This document shows positions 24,742 to 32,158 of a DNA stretch of 42,490 bases, piece by piece. Numbering within the stretch: the first letter of the stretch is position 1; each line of letters starts with the position of its first letter. The position numbers were made by a program, and so were the translations under genes. The stretch is from assembly GCA_025358355.1 (NCBI GenBank), contig JANYJX010000075.1, forward strand, positions 1 to 42,490. Reading direction: 5' to 3'. Origin of the DNA: Actinomycetes bacterium. Lineage in GTDB: Bacteria > Actinomycetota > Thermoleophilia > Gaiellales > Gaiellaceae. The notes beneath the pieces are model-generated. The model was given only the letters and a program-made list of their open reading frames with translations, did no database searches and was not told the DNA's origin.

Positions 24742-25755
24742 ATGAAGATCCTGCTTGTCTCGCAGATGTATCCGGGGGCCGCCGACCCCGACCTCGGCGC
24801 GTTCGTCGCCGACCTCGAGCATGAGCTCATCGCGCGCGGCCACGCGCTCGACCGCGCGGTCGTGTCGCAGCGAGCCGGCGGCCGCCCACGCCATCTCGCG
24901 CTTGCCCGCGACACGTTCCGCGCGGCGCGGCGGTTCCGGCCAGACGTTGTCTACGCGCACTTCCTCGCCCCCGCCGGTCTCTTCGCCGCCCTCACCACCC
25001 GCGCCCCGCTCGTCGTCACCGCGCACGGCCAGGACGTGGAGAACGCCCGCACGCACGCCCTCGTCCGAGCGGCAACCCGCCTCGTCGTCCGTCGCGCAAC
25101 GACAGTGATCGCCGTCTCCGAGTGGCTCCGCGACCGGCTCGAGACGACGGTTCCGGCCGCCCGCGGCAAGACAGAGGTCGTCGATTGCGGCGTCAATCTC
25201 GCCCGCTTCGCTCCGCGCGACCAAACGGCCGCGCGCGCCACCGTCGAGTGGGATGAAGACGGCCCCGCCTTCCTTTGCGTCGGCTCACTAACCCCCCGCA
25301 AGAACGTCCTCCGCCTCGCGCGCGCCTTCGAGCGCTACGGGAAAGGAAGCCTCGTGTTCGTCGGCGATGGCCCACTGCGCGGCGCGCTCGAAGGTCGCCC
25401 CGGAATCCGCCTCGCGGGCACCGTCGCCCACGAGGACATCCCCGACTGGATCGCCGCCTGCGACGTGCTCTGCCAGCCGAGCCTCGTCGAGCCGTTCGGC
25501 CTCGCGACGCTAGAAGCGCTCGCCTGCGGCCGGCCGGTCGTCGCGACCAACATCGGCGGCCCGCCTGAATTCGTGCCAGCAGGAGCAGGCGTGCTCGTTG
25601 ATCCAGAAGACGACGACGCGCTCCTCGCAGCGCTCGCCACCGCGGCCGAGCTACCGAGACCGAACGCCACCGGGATCGAAGCAGCGCTAGCGCACGACGT
25701 GAAGATACAAGCGGCCCGGATCGAGGAGCTCCTCGCCCGGGCCGCCCGCGCCTAG
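24742..25755 (+). CDS. Glycosyltransferase family 4
   Basis: ATG 24742 starts MKILLVSQMYPGAADPDLGAF, the normal GT4 beginning; longer frames run into the repeats. The first half has VYAHFLAPAGLFAAL and LVVTAHGQDVENA (acceptor side). The second half has FLCVGSLTPRKNVLRLARAFER, VFVGDGPLRGAL and the E-x7-E motif region EPFGLATLEALACGRPVVAT (nucleotide sugar binding). At 337 residues it is GT-B fold and retaining by family. Sugar and acceptor are unknown; envelope glycolipid or polysaccharide is usual. Confidence 0.92.
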   Translation: MKILLVSQMYPGAADPDLGAFVADLEHELIARGHALDRAVVSQRAGGRPRHLALARDTFRAARRFRPDVVYAHFLAPAGLFAALTTRAPLVVTAHGQDVENARTHALVRAATRLVVRRATTVIAVSEWLRDRLETTVPAARGKTEVVDCGVNLARFAPRDQTAARATVEWDEDGPAFLCVGSLTPRKNVLRLARAFERYGKGSLVFVGDGPLRGALEGRPGIRLAGTVAHEDIPDWIAACDVLCQPSLVEPFGLATLEALACGRPVVATNIGGPPEFVPAGAGVLVDPEDDDALLAALATAAELPRPNATGIEAALAHDVKIQAARIEELLARAARA

Positions 25756-25768
25756 TTCGAACGAGGAT

Positions 25769-26479
25769 CTAGCCCTCGGAATGCACCTCGCCGGCGATCG
25801 CGGCGACATCGTCACGCAGATCGAGATCGCCTTTCGCCACAACCGTGTGGATGATCCAGCCGATCACCGCGCCGGCCAGCGGGCCGACCACGTAGACCCA
25901 GAAACCCGACCACACGTGGCCGACGAGCGCCGGCGCGAAGCTGCGCGCCGGATTGACGGACGAGCCGCTGAACGGCACGGCAGCGAAGTGAATCGCAACG
26001 AGTGTCAGCGGGATCGCGATCAACGCGGTCGACCCGTACGTCCCCGACTTCGTCACCTGCAGGATGACCAGGACGAAGACCGCGGTCAGTGCGATCTCGA
26101 TCACAAGAGCCGTTTTCGTCGACGAATGCGTCGTGGCCGTGTTCGCAACATCCTGCTTCGTGAACGCCAGGAGAATCGTGAGCGACGCGAGAACTGCGCC
26201 GATGATCTGCGAGGCCCAGTAGCTCACGAGATCGGCGGCACCGAGCCGCCGATCGAGGAACATCGCAAGCGAGACCGCCGGGTTGAAATGCCCGCCCGAG
26301 ACCTCGCCGAACGCGTACAGGCCCGCGAGCAGCGCAAGCCCGAAGGCGAACGGCACGACGATCTGGCCGCCGCTCCCGAGATCCGGCGCCTTGAACACGC
26401 CGACGACGGTCAAGCTGCCGAGGAACACAAGCGTGAACGTGCCGAAAACCTCGGCCAGGTACTTCTGCCAGTCCTTCAT
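25769..26479 (-). CDS. Aquaporin (MIP family channel)
   Basis: This 236-residue channel starts at ATG 26479 behind AAGGAGTTTTC. It has six helices and two half-helices carrying NPA: GGHFNPAVS (residues 63-71) and SSVNPARSF in the second half. The second motif keeps the Arg of the selectivity filter (NPAR). It moves water or small neutral solutes across the cytoplasmic membrane. A short aromatic/Arg filter more like water channels is likely, but specificity is uncertain. Confidence 0.93.
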   Translation of the reverse strand: MKDWQKYLAEVFGTFTLVFLGSLTVVGVFKAPDLGSGGQIVVPFAFGLALLAGLYAFGEVSGGHFNPAVSLAMFLDRRLGAADLVSYWASQIIGAVLASLTILLAFTKQDVANTATTHSSTKTALVIEIALTAVFVLVILQVTKSGTYGSTALIAIPLTLVAIHFAAVPFSGSSVNPARSFAPALVGHVWSGFWVYVVGPLAGAVIGWIIHTVVAKGDLDLRDDVAAIAGEVHSEG

Positions 26480-26545
26480 GAAAACTCCTTGGATGGTCGG
26501 GTCGGGCGGCAGATTCCTGCGGCCGGGGGAATCATGCAGCGAACG

Positions 26546-26770
26546 TCAGACGGACGGGTCGGAGGAGGCCGACGACAGCCGATCGAGATCCGCGAGGCGC
26601 ACCTCGACGAGCGGCCGCACCGCGTCCTCGATCCCCGCCTCGCGTGCGACGGCGAGCGCCTGCTCATAGCTTTCGCGGGCCTTCTCGGGAGCGACGCCCT
26701 GCTTCAGGCGGTTGTCGCCCGTCACGAGCAGCCGCTGGATCTTCGCCCGCACCTCATCACCCGCTGCCAC
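26546..26770 (-). CDS. Small helical (TPR-like) hypothetical protein
   Basis: GTG 26770 gives a 74-residue protein (VAAGDEVRAKIQRLLVTGDN, then PEKARESYEQALAVAREAG and VRPLVEVRLADLDRL). The middle segment matches one TPR helix pair. It lies 47 bp from the divergent secG start. No function is known, but composition and repeat pattern support a real gene. Confidence 0.65.
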   Translation of the reverse strand: MAAGDEVRAKIQRLLVTGDNRLKQGVAPEKARESYEQALAVAREAGIEDAVRPLVEVRLADLDRLSSASSDPSV

Positions 26771-26801
26771 GAGGGCGAGGCTACCGCACGGACGACGCTG
26801 G

Positions 26802-26807
26802 TACCAT
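26802..26807 (+). promoter_or_regulatory. Putative -10 box for secG
   Basis: TACCAT ends 9 nt before ATG 26817. There is no Shine-Dalgarno, so a leaderless or very short leader is likely. Confidence 0.35.
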
Positions 26808-26816
26808 CCCGCCGCA

Positions 26817-27059
26817 ATGATCGTCGCATTCAATGCAGCCGTTTCCATCTCGGCGATCTTCCAGGTCATCCTCGCCGCGCTCGTGATCGGACTGATCCTG
26901 GCGCATTCGGGCCGCGACGCGGGATTCGGCGGGATCGGCTTCACCCCGGCCTCGCAAGGTGGCCAGCACATCGTCGAGCGCAACCTGACGCGCATCACCG
27001 TGGTAGTCGCATTCCTCTTCGCGGCGAACACCGTGTTCCTTTACCGACTCCTCGCTTAG
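26817..27059 (+). CDS. secG: Preprotein translocase subunit SecG
   Basis: This 80-residue protein has two membrane helices (residues ~8-29 and 59-78) joined by the Gly-rich SecG loop: LAHSGRDAGFGGIGFTPASQGGQHIVERNLTR. SecG sits beside SecYE and helps SecA-driven export. The second helix (ITVVVAFLFAANTVFLYRLLA) is typical. It lies 30 bp before the tRNA-Leu gene. Confidence 0.93.
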   Translation: MIVAFNAAVSISAIFQVILAALVIGLILAHSGRDAGFGGIGFTPASQGGQHIVERNLTRITVVVAFLFAANTVFLYRLLA

Positions 27060-27073
27060 AACTCGCGCGCCGC

Positions 27074-27079
27074 TACAAT
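27074..27079 (+). promoter_or_regulatory. -10 box of the tRNA-Leu gene
   Basis: TACAAT ends 10 nt before the first tRNA base. This is close to the consensus TATAAT. A matching -35 is not clear. Confidence 0.5.
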
Positions 27080-27089
27080 GCGCCGCTGC

Positions 27090-27173
<84 letters not shown>

Positions 27174-27180
27174 CTTGTCG

Positions 27181-27203
27181 AGAGCCCCCTCCGAGGGGGC
27201 TCT
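27181..27203 (+). terminator. Intrinsic-type terminator after tRNA-Leu
   Basis: AGAGCCCCCT (27181-27190) pairs perfectly with AGGGGGCTCT (27194-27203) across a 3-nt loop. A T-rich stretch (TGCATTTCTT) follows. Confidence 0.85.
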
Positions 27204-27256
27204 TGCATTTCTTCGACGAGTTTGACGCCGTCCGGAAGGATCGCTACCTTCTATCG

Positions 27257-27270
27257 CGAACATACGTTCG
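27257..27270 (+). promoter_or_regulatory. SOS box (LexA operator)
   Basis: CGAACATACGTTCG is a perfect inverted repeat of the actinobacterial/Gram-positive SOS form CGAAC-N4-GTTCG. It lies 31 bp before lexA ATG 27302, as expected for autorepression. Confidence 0.92.
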
Positions 27271-27301
27271 TCGAGACCCAATCCGCGACCTGGGAGACGG
27301 C

Positions 27302-27934
27302 ATGCTCACGGCACGGCAACAGGAGATCTGGCAGTTCCTCGTCGAATACACGGACGGCCACGGCTACCCGCCTACCGTCCGCGAGATCGGCGAGGCGGTC
27401 GGCCTTGCGTCGCCGTCAACGGTGCACGCGCACCTCGCGAACCTCGAACGCGTCGGCCTGCTGAAGCGCGACCCGTCCAAGCCCCGCGCACTCGACCTGA
27501 TCGGGCACCGCGCAGCAGCAGCGCCCGCGCGTCCCGCCGCCGACGAGATACCGCGCCTCCCGCTGCTCGGCCAAATCGCAGCCGGCTCGCCGTTGCTCGC
27601 CGAGGAGAACATCGAAGACCGCATCGCCGTACCGGAGCCACTCGGCCGCAGCGCGGACTTCCTGCTCAACGTCCGTGGCGACTCGATGATCGAAGCCGGA
27701 ATCCTCGATGGCGACACCCTCGTCGTCCGCAAGCAGGAGGACGCAGTCAACGGTGACATCGTCGTGGCGCTTGTAGGTGACGACGAAAGCGCGAACGAGG
27801 CGACCGTCAAGACGTTTTACCGCGAGAGCGGACGCATCAGGTTGCAGCCGGAGAACAGCGCACTCGAACCGATCTACGCCGATCACGTGCAGATTCTCGG
27901 CAAGGTCGTGGGGGTGTTCAGGAGTCTTCGATGA
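27302..27934 (+). CDS. lexA: LexA repressor, SOS regulator
   Basis: LexA represses DNA-damage genes until RecA triggers its self-cleavage. The 210-residue protein has a winged-helix N-terminus (LTARQQEIWQFLVEYTDGHG, SPSTVHAHLANLERVGLL). The Ala-Gly cleavage site is in QIAAGSPLL (94-95), the catalytic Ser128 in RGDSMIEAGI, and Lys170 in EATVKTFYRE. ATG 27302 follows GGGAGAC and the SOS box. The first helix starts directly at the Met, which favours this start over upstream ones. Autoregulation is expected. Confidence 0.97.
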   Translation: MLTARQQEIWQFLVEYTDGHGYPPTVREIGEAVGLASPSTVHAHLANLERVGLLKRDPSKPRALDLIGHRAAAAPARPAADEIPRLPLLGQIAAGSPLLAEENIEDRIAVPEPLGRSADFLLNVRGDSMIEAGILDGDTLVVRKQEDAVNGDIVVALVGDDESANEATVKTFYRESGRIRLQPENSALEPIYADHVQILGKVVGVFRSLR

Positions 27935-27956
27935 GCGTTCAACCGAAGGTTGACCC

Positions 27957-28144
27957 ATGAGCATTGTGGCCCTCGCCCGCACGCTCGACCAGGAGCTCCT
28001 CGCGCTCGTCCTCGGAGCGAGCCTCGAGTGCCTCGTGTGCGGCGAGTTCGTCTTGCGGCTGCGCGGCGTCGTGGCCTGCCCGGAATGTCGGTCGTTGCTC
28101 GCCGAAGGTGGCGAGATCCCCGAGGTCGAGCTACCTTCGGTACT

Positions 28145-28157
<13 letters not shown>
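27957..28157 (+). CDS. Small zinc-ribbon protein
   Basis: This 66-residue protein has two CxxC pairs, ECLVCGEF and ACPECRSLL, 19 residues apart, forming a likely zinc ribbon. An N-terminal helix (ARTLDQELLALVLG) precedes them. It lies 22 bp after lexA and may be cotranscribed with it. Its last 13 bases, including the stop, overlap the 5' end of rnpB. Role unknown. Confidence 0.75.
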
Positions 28158-28486
<329 letters not shown>

Positions 28487-28490
28487 TACC

Positions 28491-28518
28491 GCGAAGCCCC
28501 GTTTCGGCGGGGCTTCGC
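28491..28518 (+). terminator. Terminator of rnpB
   Basis: GCGAAGCCCC (28491-28500) pairs perfectly with GGGGCTTCGC (28509-28518) over an 8-nt loop, directly after rnpB. The convergent kinase gene ends 18 bp further on, so it may serve both strands. Confidence 0.85.
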
Positions 28519-28535
28519 CATTCCGGCAGCTCGTG

Positions 28536-29921
28536 TCAGCCGCGAAGCGTGACTTCGAGCGCCGTCCCGCGACCCGGTGCTGAGAGCAACTTGAAAACGC
28601 CGTCGATCGCGCCCGCTCGGCGCCGCATGTTCTGCAAGCCCTGACCGGCGCCGGCGCCCGGCTCCTCGCCCTCGAAGCCACGCCCGTTGTCCTCGACCCG
28701 CACGATCCGTCGACCCGTCCGGCGCCCGACGGTGACGACAGCGCGCGTCGCACCCGCGTGGCGCCTCACATTCGCGAGACCCTCCTGGACGATGCGGAAG
28801 ACCTCGATCTGCTCGTCCGGCGCCAACACGACAGCCGGATCGATCTCCATCTCGACATCGAGCTCGCCATCCGCGGTGAGGAACTCGACGTAACGCCGCA
28901 ACCCCGCGTCGAACGGCGCCGTGCCACTCGCGGACGACAGCGCGAGCACGGCGAACCGCGCCTCCTGCTGCGCCGACCGAGCCGCGATTTTCATACGCGG
29001 CAACAACTCCTCGAGCGACGCGCCCGACTCGAGCATGCTGACCTGCGTCGAGAGCGCGAACAGATACTGCGCAAGCCCATCGTGGATCTCCCGCGCGACA
29101 CGTGCACGCTCATCCGAGACCGCGCGACCGAACTCCGCCTCACTGATCGCACGCCACACACCAACGAGGAGAACGCCATACGACAACAGCCGGAGAAAGT
29201 CGCCAGGCAAGACGTACCGATTCGAGAGAACCGGCGAGACCACGTAGTGCAGCTCGGCAAAGAGCGTCAGGGTCAACGCCAGCGTGAGCCAGCTGTCGAG
29301 ATCCCGACTGTGCCGACGGTAGCGGAGGCCGAACCCGACAACCGCGATGACCCCGAGCAGAGCAAGCGCCGCGAACCCAGCAGTCAAAGCAAAGGTGCGG
29401 CTGCCATCGATCGATCTGAGCCTCGTCGGATCGATCATGCGCACGACAACCCAGCAGCACACGAGCGCCACTCCCGTGCCGGCACCGGCTCCTGCGAGAA
29501 CCTGCGTGCGCGATCCAACGCGCCGACCGACAAACGGCGCAACGGCAACCAACGCCGCCGCGACAAGCTGCGCCGCCAACACCGACCACGTCCCACGCGC
29601 GTCAAGCGACCGCCCACCTAGCGTCGGCGCAACCCCAAACGCCAGCGTCCCAAGCCCCGTCGCGACAAAGCTGCACGCGAGCAGCACATCGAGCGCGCGC
29701 CCTTCGACGAGAAACCGGATGGCGACGAGGATCGCGACGATGCTCGCGCAGACGGCAACCGTTGTATCCAGCGCGAGCCGCGCCTCCGGCAGCGCGTAGC
29801 CGCGAAGCGACGAGGTAATCGTGAAGTACGCGATCGCGCCACCAAGCAGGCACACGAGAACGAGCTCCCCGATCAGCCAGGAGCGGTACGCCTCAGCGCG
29901 CGACGGGTTCGGCCTGTGCAC
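28536..29921 (-). CDS. Sensor histidine kinase, NarL/DesK type
   Basis: GTG 29921 starts a 461-residue kinase with eight or so membrane segments over residues ~10-250. HisKA_3 follows with phospho-acceptor REIHDGLAQYLFALSTQ. The HATPase domain has FRIVQEGLANVRRHAGAT, VEDNGRGFEGEEPGAG and GLQNMRRRAGAIDGVF. The multi-helix sensor suggests a membrane or redox signal. It is divergent from its likely partner regulator (29964-30608) across ~42 bp. ATG 30104 upstream is possible but would overlap the regulator. Confidence 0.9.
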   Translation of the reverse strand: MHRPNPSRAEAYRSWLIGELVLVCLLGGAIAYFTITSSLRGYALPEARLALDTTVAVCASIVAILVAIRFLVEGRALDVLLACSFVATGLGTLAFGVAPTLGGRSLDARGTWSVLAAQLVAAALVAVAPFVGRRVGSRTQVLAGAGAGTGVALVCCWVVVRMIDPTRLRSIDGSRTFALTAGFAALALLGVIAVVGFGLRYRRHSRDLDSWLTLALTLTLFAELHYVVSPVLSNRYVLPGDFLRLLSYGVLLVGVWRAISEAEFGRAVSDERARVAREIHDGLAQYLFALSTQVSMLESGASLEELLPRMKIAARSAQQEARFAVLALSSASGTAPFDAGLRRYVEFLTADGELDVEMEIDPAVVLAPDEQIEVFRIVQEGLANVRRHAGATRAVVTVGRRTGRRIVRVEDNGRGFEGEEPGAGAGQGLQNMRRRAGAIDGVFKLLSAPGRGTALEVTLRG

Positions 29922-29963
29922 GTCACTCTCATCGGCAACCCGCTTCCTGCCGATGAGTGGCTC

Positions 29964-30608
29964 GTGCAGGAGCGCGTACTCATCGTGGACGACCATCCGC
30001 TGACCCGCGAGGCTCTTGCCTCGCTGCTCACGCAGCACTCGTTCGACGTTGTCGGCCAGGCGAGCGGTGGCGCCGAGGCAATTTCCCTCGCCCGCGAACT
30101 CCAACCCGACATCATCCTGCTCGATCTGACGATGCCCGAGATGGATGGCCTCACCGCTTTGCCCCGGGTCCGCGAAGCCGCACCCGAAGCAGAGGTCGTG
30201 ATCTTGACCGCATCCGGGACCGAGGAAAACCTGCTCTCGGCAATCCGCGCAGGCGCGGCCGGCTACCTCCTCAAGAGCGAGCCACCGGAACGAATCGCGG
30301 AGTTTCTCCGCAGCGTGGCCGGCGGCGAAGCCGCGCTCTCAGGATCGATCGCGCGGCGGCTCCTGGAGCGCGTTCGCGAAGGCGGCCGCCTTGGCGGCGG
30401 CGTCCCCGAGGTGATCGCCAACCGACTTTCCGCCCGCGAGCTGGAAGTGCTGCTGCTGCTCGACGAGCACCTCGGCACCGATGAGATCGCCGGCCGGCTG
30501 TTCATCTCCGAGCACACCGTTCGCTCGCATGTGAAGAGCCTGATGCGCAAACTCGGCGTGTCGTCGCGCCGCGAAGCGCTCGAGCGACTCGCAACCGCGC
30601 GCGGCTAG
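29964..30608 (+). CDS. NarL-type response regulator
   Basis: The receiver starts VQERVLIVDDHPLTREAL. Phospho-acceptor Asp lies in IILLDLTMPEMDGL, then VVILTASGTE and the YLLKSE lysine. The LuxR HTH has LSARELEVLLLLDEHLGTDEIAGRLF and HTVRSHVKSLMRKLGVSSRREALERL. The start is GTG 29964; ATG 29916 would add 16 residues antisense to the kinase start. It pairs with the divergent kinase. Its stop codon overlaps the stop of the convergent exonuclease gene (CTAG, 30605-30608). Confidence 0.9.
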   Translation: MQERVLIVDDHPLTREALASLLTQHSFDVVGQASGGAEAISLARELQPDIILLDLTMPEMDGLTALPRVREAAPEAEVVILTASGTEENLLSAIRAGAAGYLLKSEPPERIAEFLRSVAGGEAALSGSIARRLLERVREGGRLGGGVPEVIANRLSARELEVLLLLDEHLGTDEIAGRLFISEHTVRSHVKSLMRKLGVSSRREALERLATARG

Positions 30609-31450
30609 CGGCTCTCTCTACCCGCCGCCTCGTCGAGCCGCGTCGCGAGCTGAGCGAGACCAAGCTCGCGCGCCGCAACAGCGCCCGCGGCCCAGTCGGG
30701 CTGGCAGTCGGCGAGCTCCGGCAGCGGCGCTGCAGAGTCGAATGTGGCAATCCGCCGGAACGAGAGCAGCGCCTCGGCCTCGGCCGAGAACAGCCCAGCT
30801 GCGAACGCACCCTCCAGCGAGCCGTGGTCGCCGAGAATCACCGCAGCCCGCTTCTCGCCAACGCCGCGCGCACCGGGAATCTTGTCCGAGGGATCTCCGC
30901 GCAGCGCGATGAAGTCGGTCACCTGGCTCGGATCGACGCCGTACCGCTCGCGCACCTCAGCCGGACCGACCCTCCGCAACTCGCTCACCCCACGGACCGG
31001 TTGGAGGATCGTCACGCGCTCGCTCGCGAGCTGGAACGCGTCCCGATCAGATGTCGCAACAAGCGTGTCGCCGCCCCGCGCCATCTCCTGCGCGGCCGCG
31101 GCGCCGAGAAAATCATCGGCCTCGAAACCGGCAGCCTTCGCGCAGACGATCCCGGTCGACGCCATGAGCGACGGCAACAGCTCGAGCTGCTCGATGATCT
31201 CGTCGTCGAAATCGCGGCCCGACTGATACGTCGGCAGCAGCGCATGGCGATACGTCGGCACGAATAGCGTGTCCCAGCCAACGACCACAGCCCGGGGCCG
31301 CTCCGCCTGCCAAAGTCGCAGCAGCATGTTCGTGAACCCGACGAGAGCATTTCCCGGCCGCCCATTCGCGCGCCGCACCGAGCCGGGAATCCCGTGGTAT
31401 GCGCGGTGGGCGACCGAGTCGCCGTCGATGGCAAGCAGCGGCCGGCTCAC
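30605..31450 (-). CDS. Stand-alone 5'-3' exonuclease (FEN / Pol I N-domain type)
   Basis: The 281-residue protein has the flap-nuclease layout: LLAIDGDSVAHRAYHG (metal Asp), AVVVGWDTLFVPTYRHALLPTYQSGR (arch), AAGFEADDFLGAAA and VATSDRDAFQLA (metal acidic cluster). A helix-hairpin-helix follows at DPSDKIPGARGVGEKRA. It removes RNA primers or flaps. No polymerase domain is attached. GTG 31450 overlaps the acyltransferase stop by 4 bp, so they are coupled. Confidence 0.92.
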   Translation of the reverse strand: MSRPLLAIDGDSVAHRAYHGIPGSVRRANGRPGNALVGFTNMLLRLWQAERPRAVVVGWDTLFVPTYRHALLPTYQSGRDFDDEIIEQLELLPSLMASTGIVCAKAAGFEADDFLGAAAAQEMARGGDTLVATSDRDAFQLASERVTILQPVRGVSELRRVGPAEVRERYGVDPSQVTDFIALRGDPSDKIPGARGVGEKRAAVILGDHGSLEGAFAAGLFSAEAEALLSFRRIATFDSAAPLPELADCQPDWAAGAVAARELGLAQLATRLDEAAGRESR

Positions 31451-32076
31451 GCGAGCGTGTCTTCGAGCGCGTAGATCGCGACCATCAACCGATCGGTCGC
31501 TTCCTGCGCGACATCCGAGACCGGCTGCCCGCGAAGGTCGTCAACATCGACAGGCGCGCCATAGACGACGCGGAGCTTCGCGAAGCGCATCAGTCGATCG
31601 GTGCCCGAGATCGCGGCGGGAATCAGCGGCACGCCAGTCGACAACGCGATCCGCGCAGCGCCCGTGTGGGCGCGAGCCTCCCGCTTCTTCCGCAGCCCCT
31701 TCGCGCGGCGCGTCCCCTCCGGAAACATCACGACGACGTAGCCGTCGCGTGCCAGCTGCTCGGCTGTCTCAATCGCGGTCGTGTCCTTCTCCCCGCGGCG
31801 CACCTTGAACCCGCCGCCACCCTTGATCAGCCAGCCGAGCGGCGGCCAAAATAGCTCGGACTTCGCCATGAAGCGCAGGAAGCGACGCGGATACAGCGGG
31901 ATGGCGAGCGGCCAGGGATCGAAGCTCGAGGTGTGATTCGCCGACAAGACGTAGCCGCCTTCACGGGGCAGATGTTCCAGTCCTGTCGCTTTCAGACGGT
32001 ATGCAATGCGCAGCAGCGGCCACGTCAAACCGCCGACTACCAGGTACGCAACGCTCGGGCGAGGGTGTCCGGACAC
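31447..32076 (-). CDS. 1-acyl-glycerol-3-phosphate acyltransferase-like (PlsC family)
   Basis: The 209-residue protein has the H-x4-D motif in SANHTSSFDPWPL, then FMAKSELFWPPLGWLIKGGGGFKVRRG, VVMFPEGTRRAKG (EGTR) and TGVPLIPAAISGTDRLM. It acylates lysophosphatidate in phospholipid synthesis, or a related acceptor. GTG 32076 is preferred because a hydrophobic N-terminus begins there; a frame to 32205 overlaps topA on the other strand. Start sites of this gene and topA are 82 bp apart. Confidence 0.9.
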   Translation of the reverse strand: MSGHPRPSVAYLVVGGLTWPLLRIAYRLKATGLEHLPREGGYVLSANHTSSFDPWPLAIPLYPRRFLRFMAKSELFWPPLGWLIKGGGGFKVRRGEKDTTAIETAEQLARDGYVVVMFPEGTRRAKGLRKKREARAHTGAARIALSTGVPLIPAAISGTDRLMRFAKLRVVYGAPVDVDDLRGQPVSDVAQEATDRLMVAIYALEDTLA

Positions 32077-32144
32077 GGCTCGTAGTATCCCGTCCCGGCG
32101 CCACCACGGGAGACATCGATTGCAGGAGACCCCGGACGTGGCGC

Positions 32145-32150
32145 TAACGT
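32145..32150 (+). promoter_or_regulatory. Putative -10 box for topA
   Basis: TAACGT ends 8 nt before GTG 32159, fitting a leaderless topA transcript. Confidence 0.35.
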
Positions 32151-32158
32151 AGGCGCCC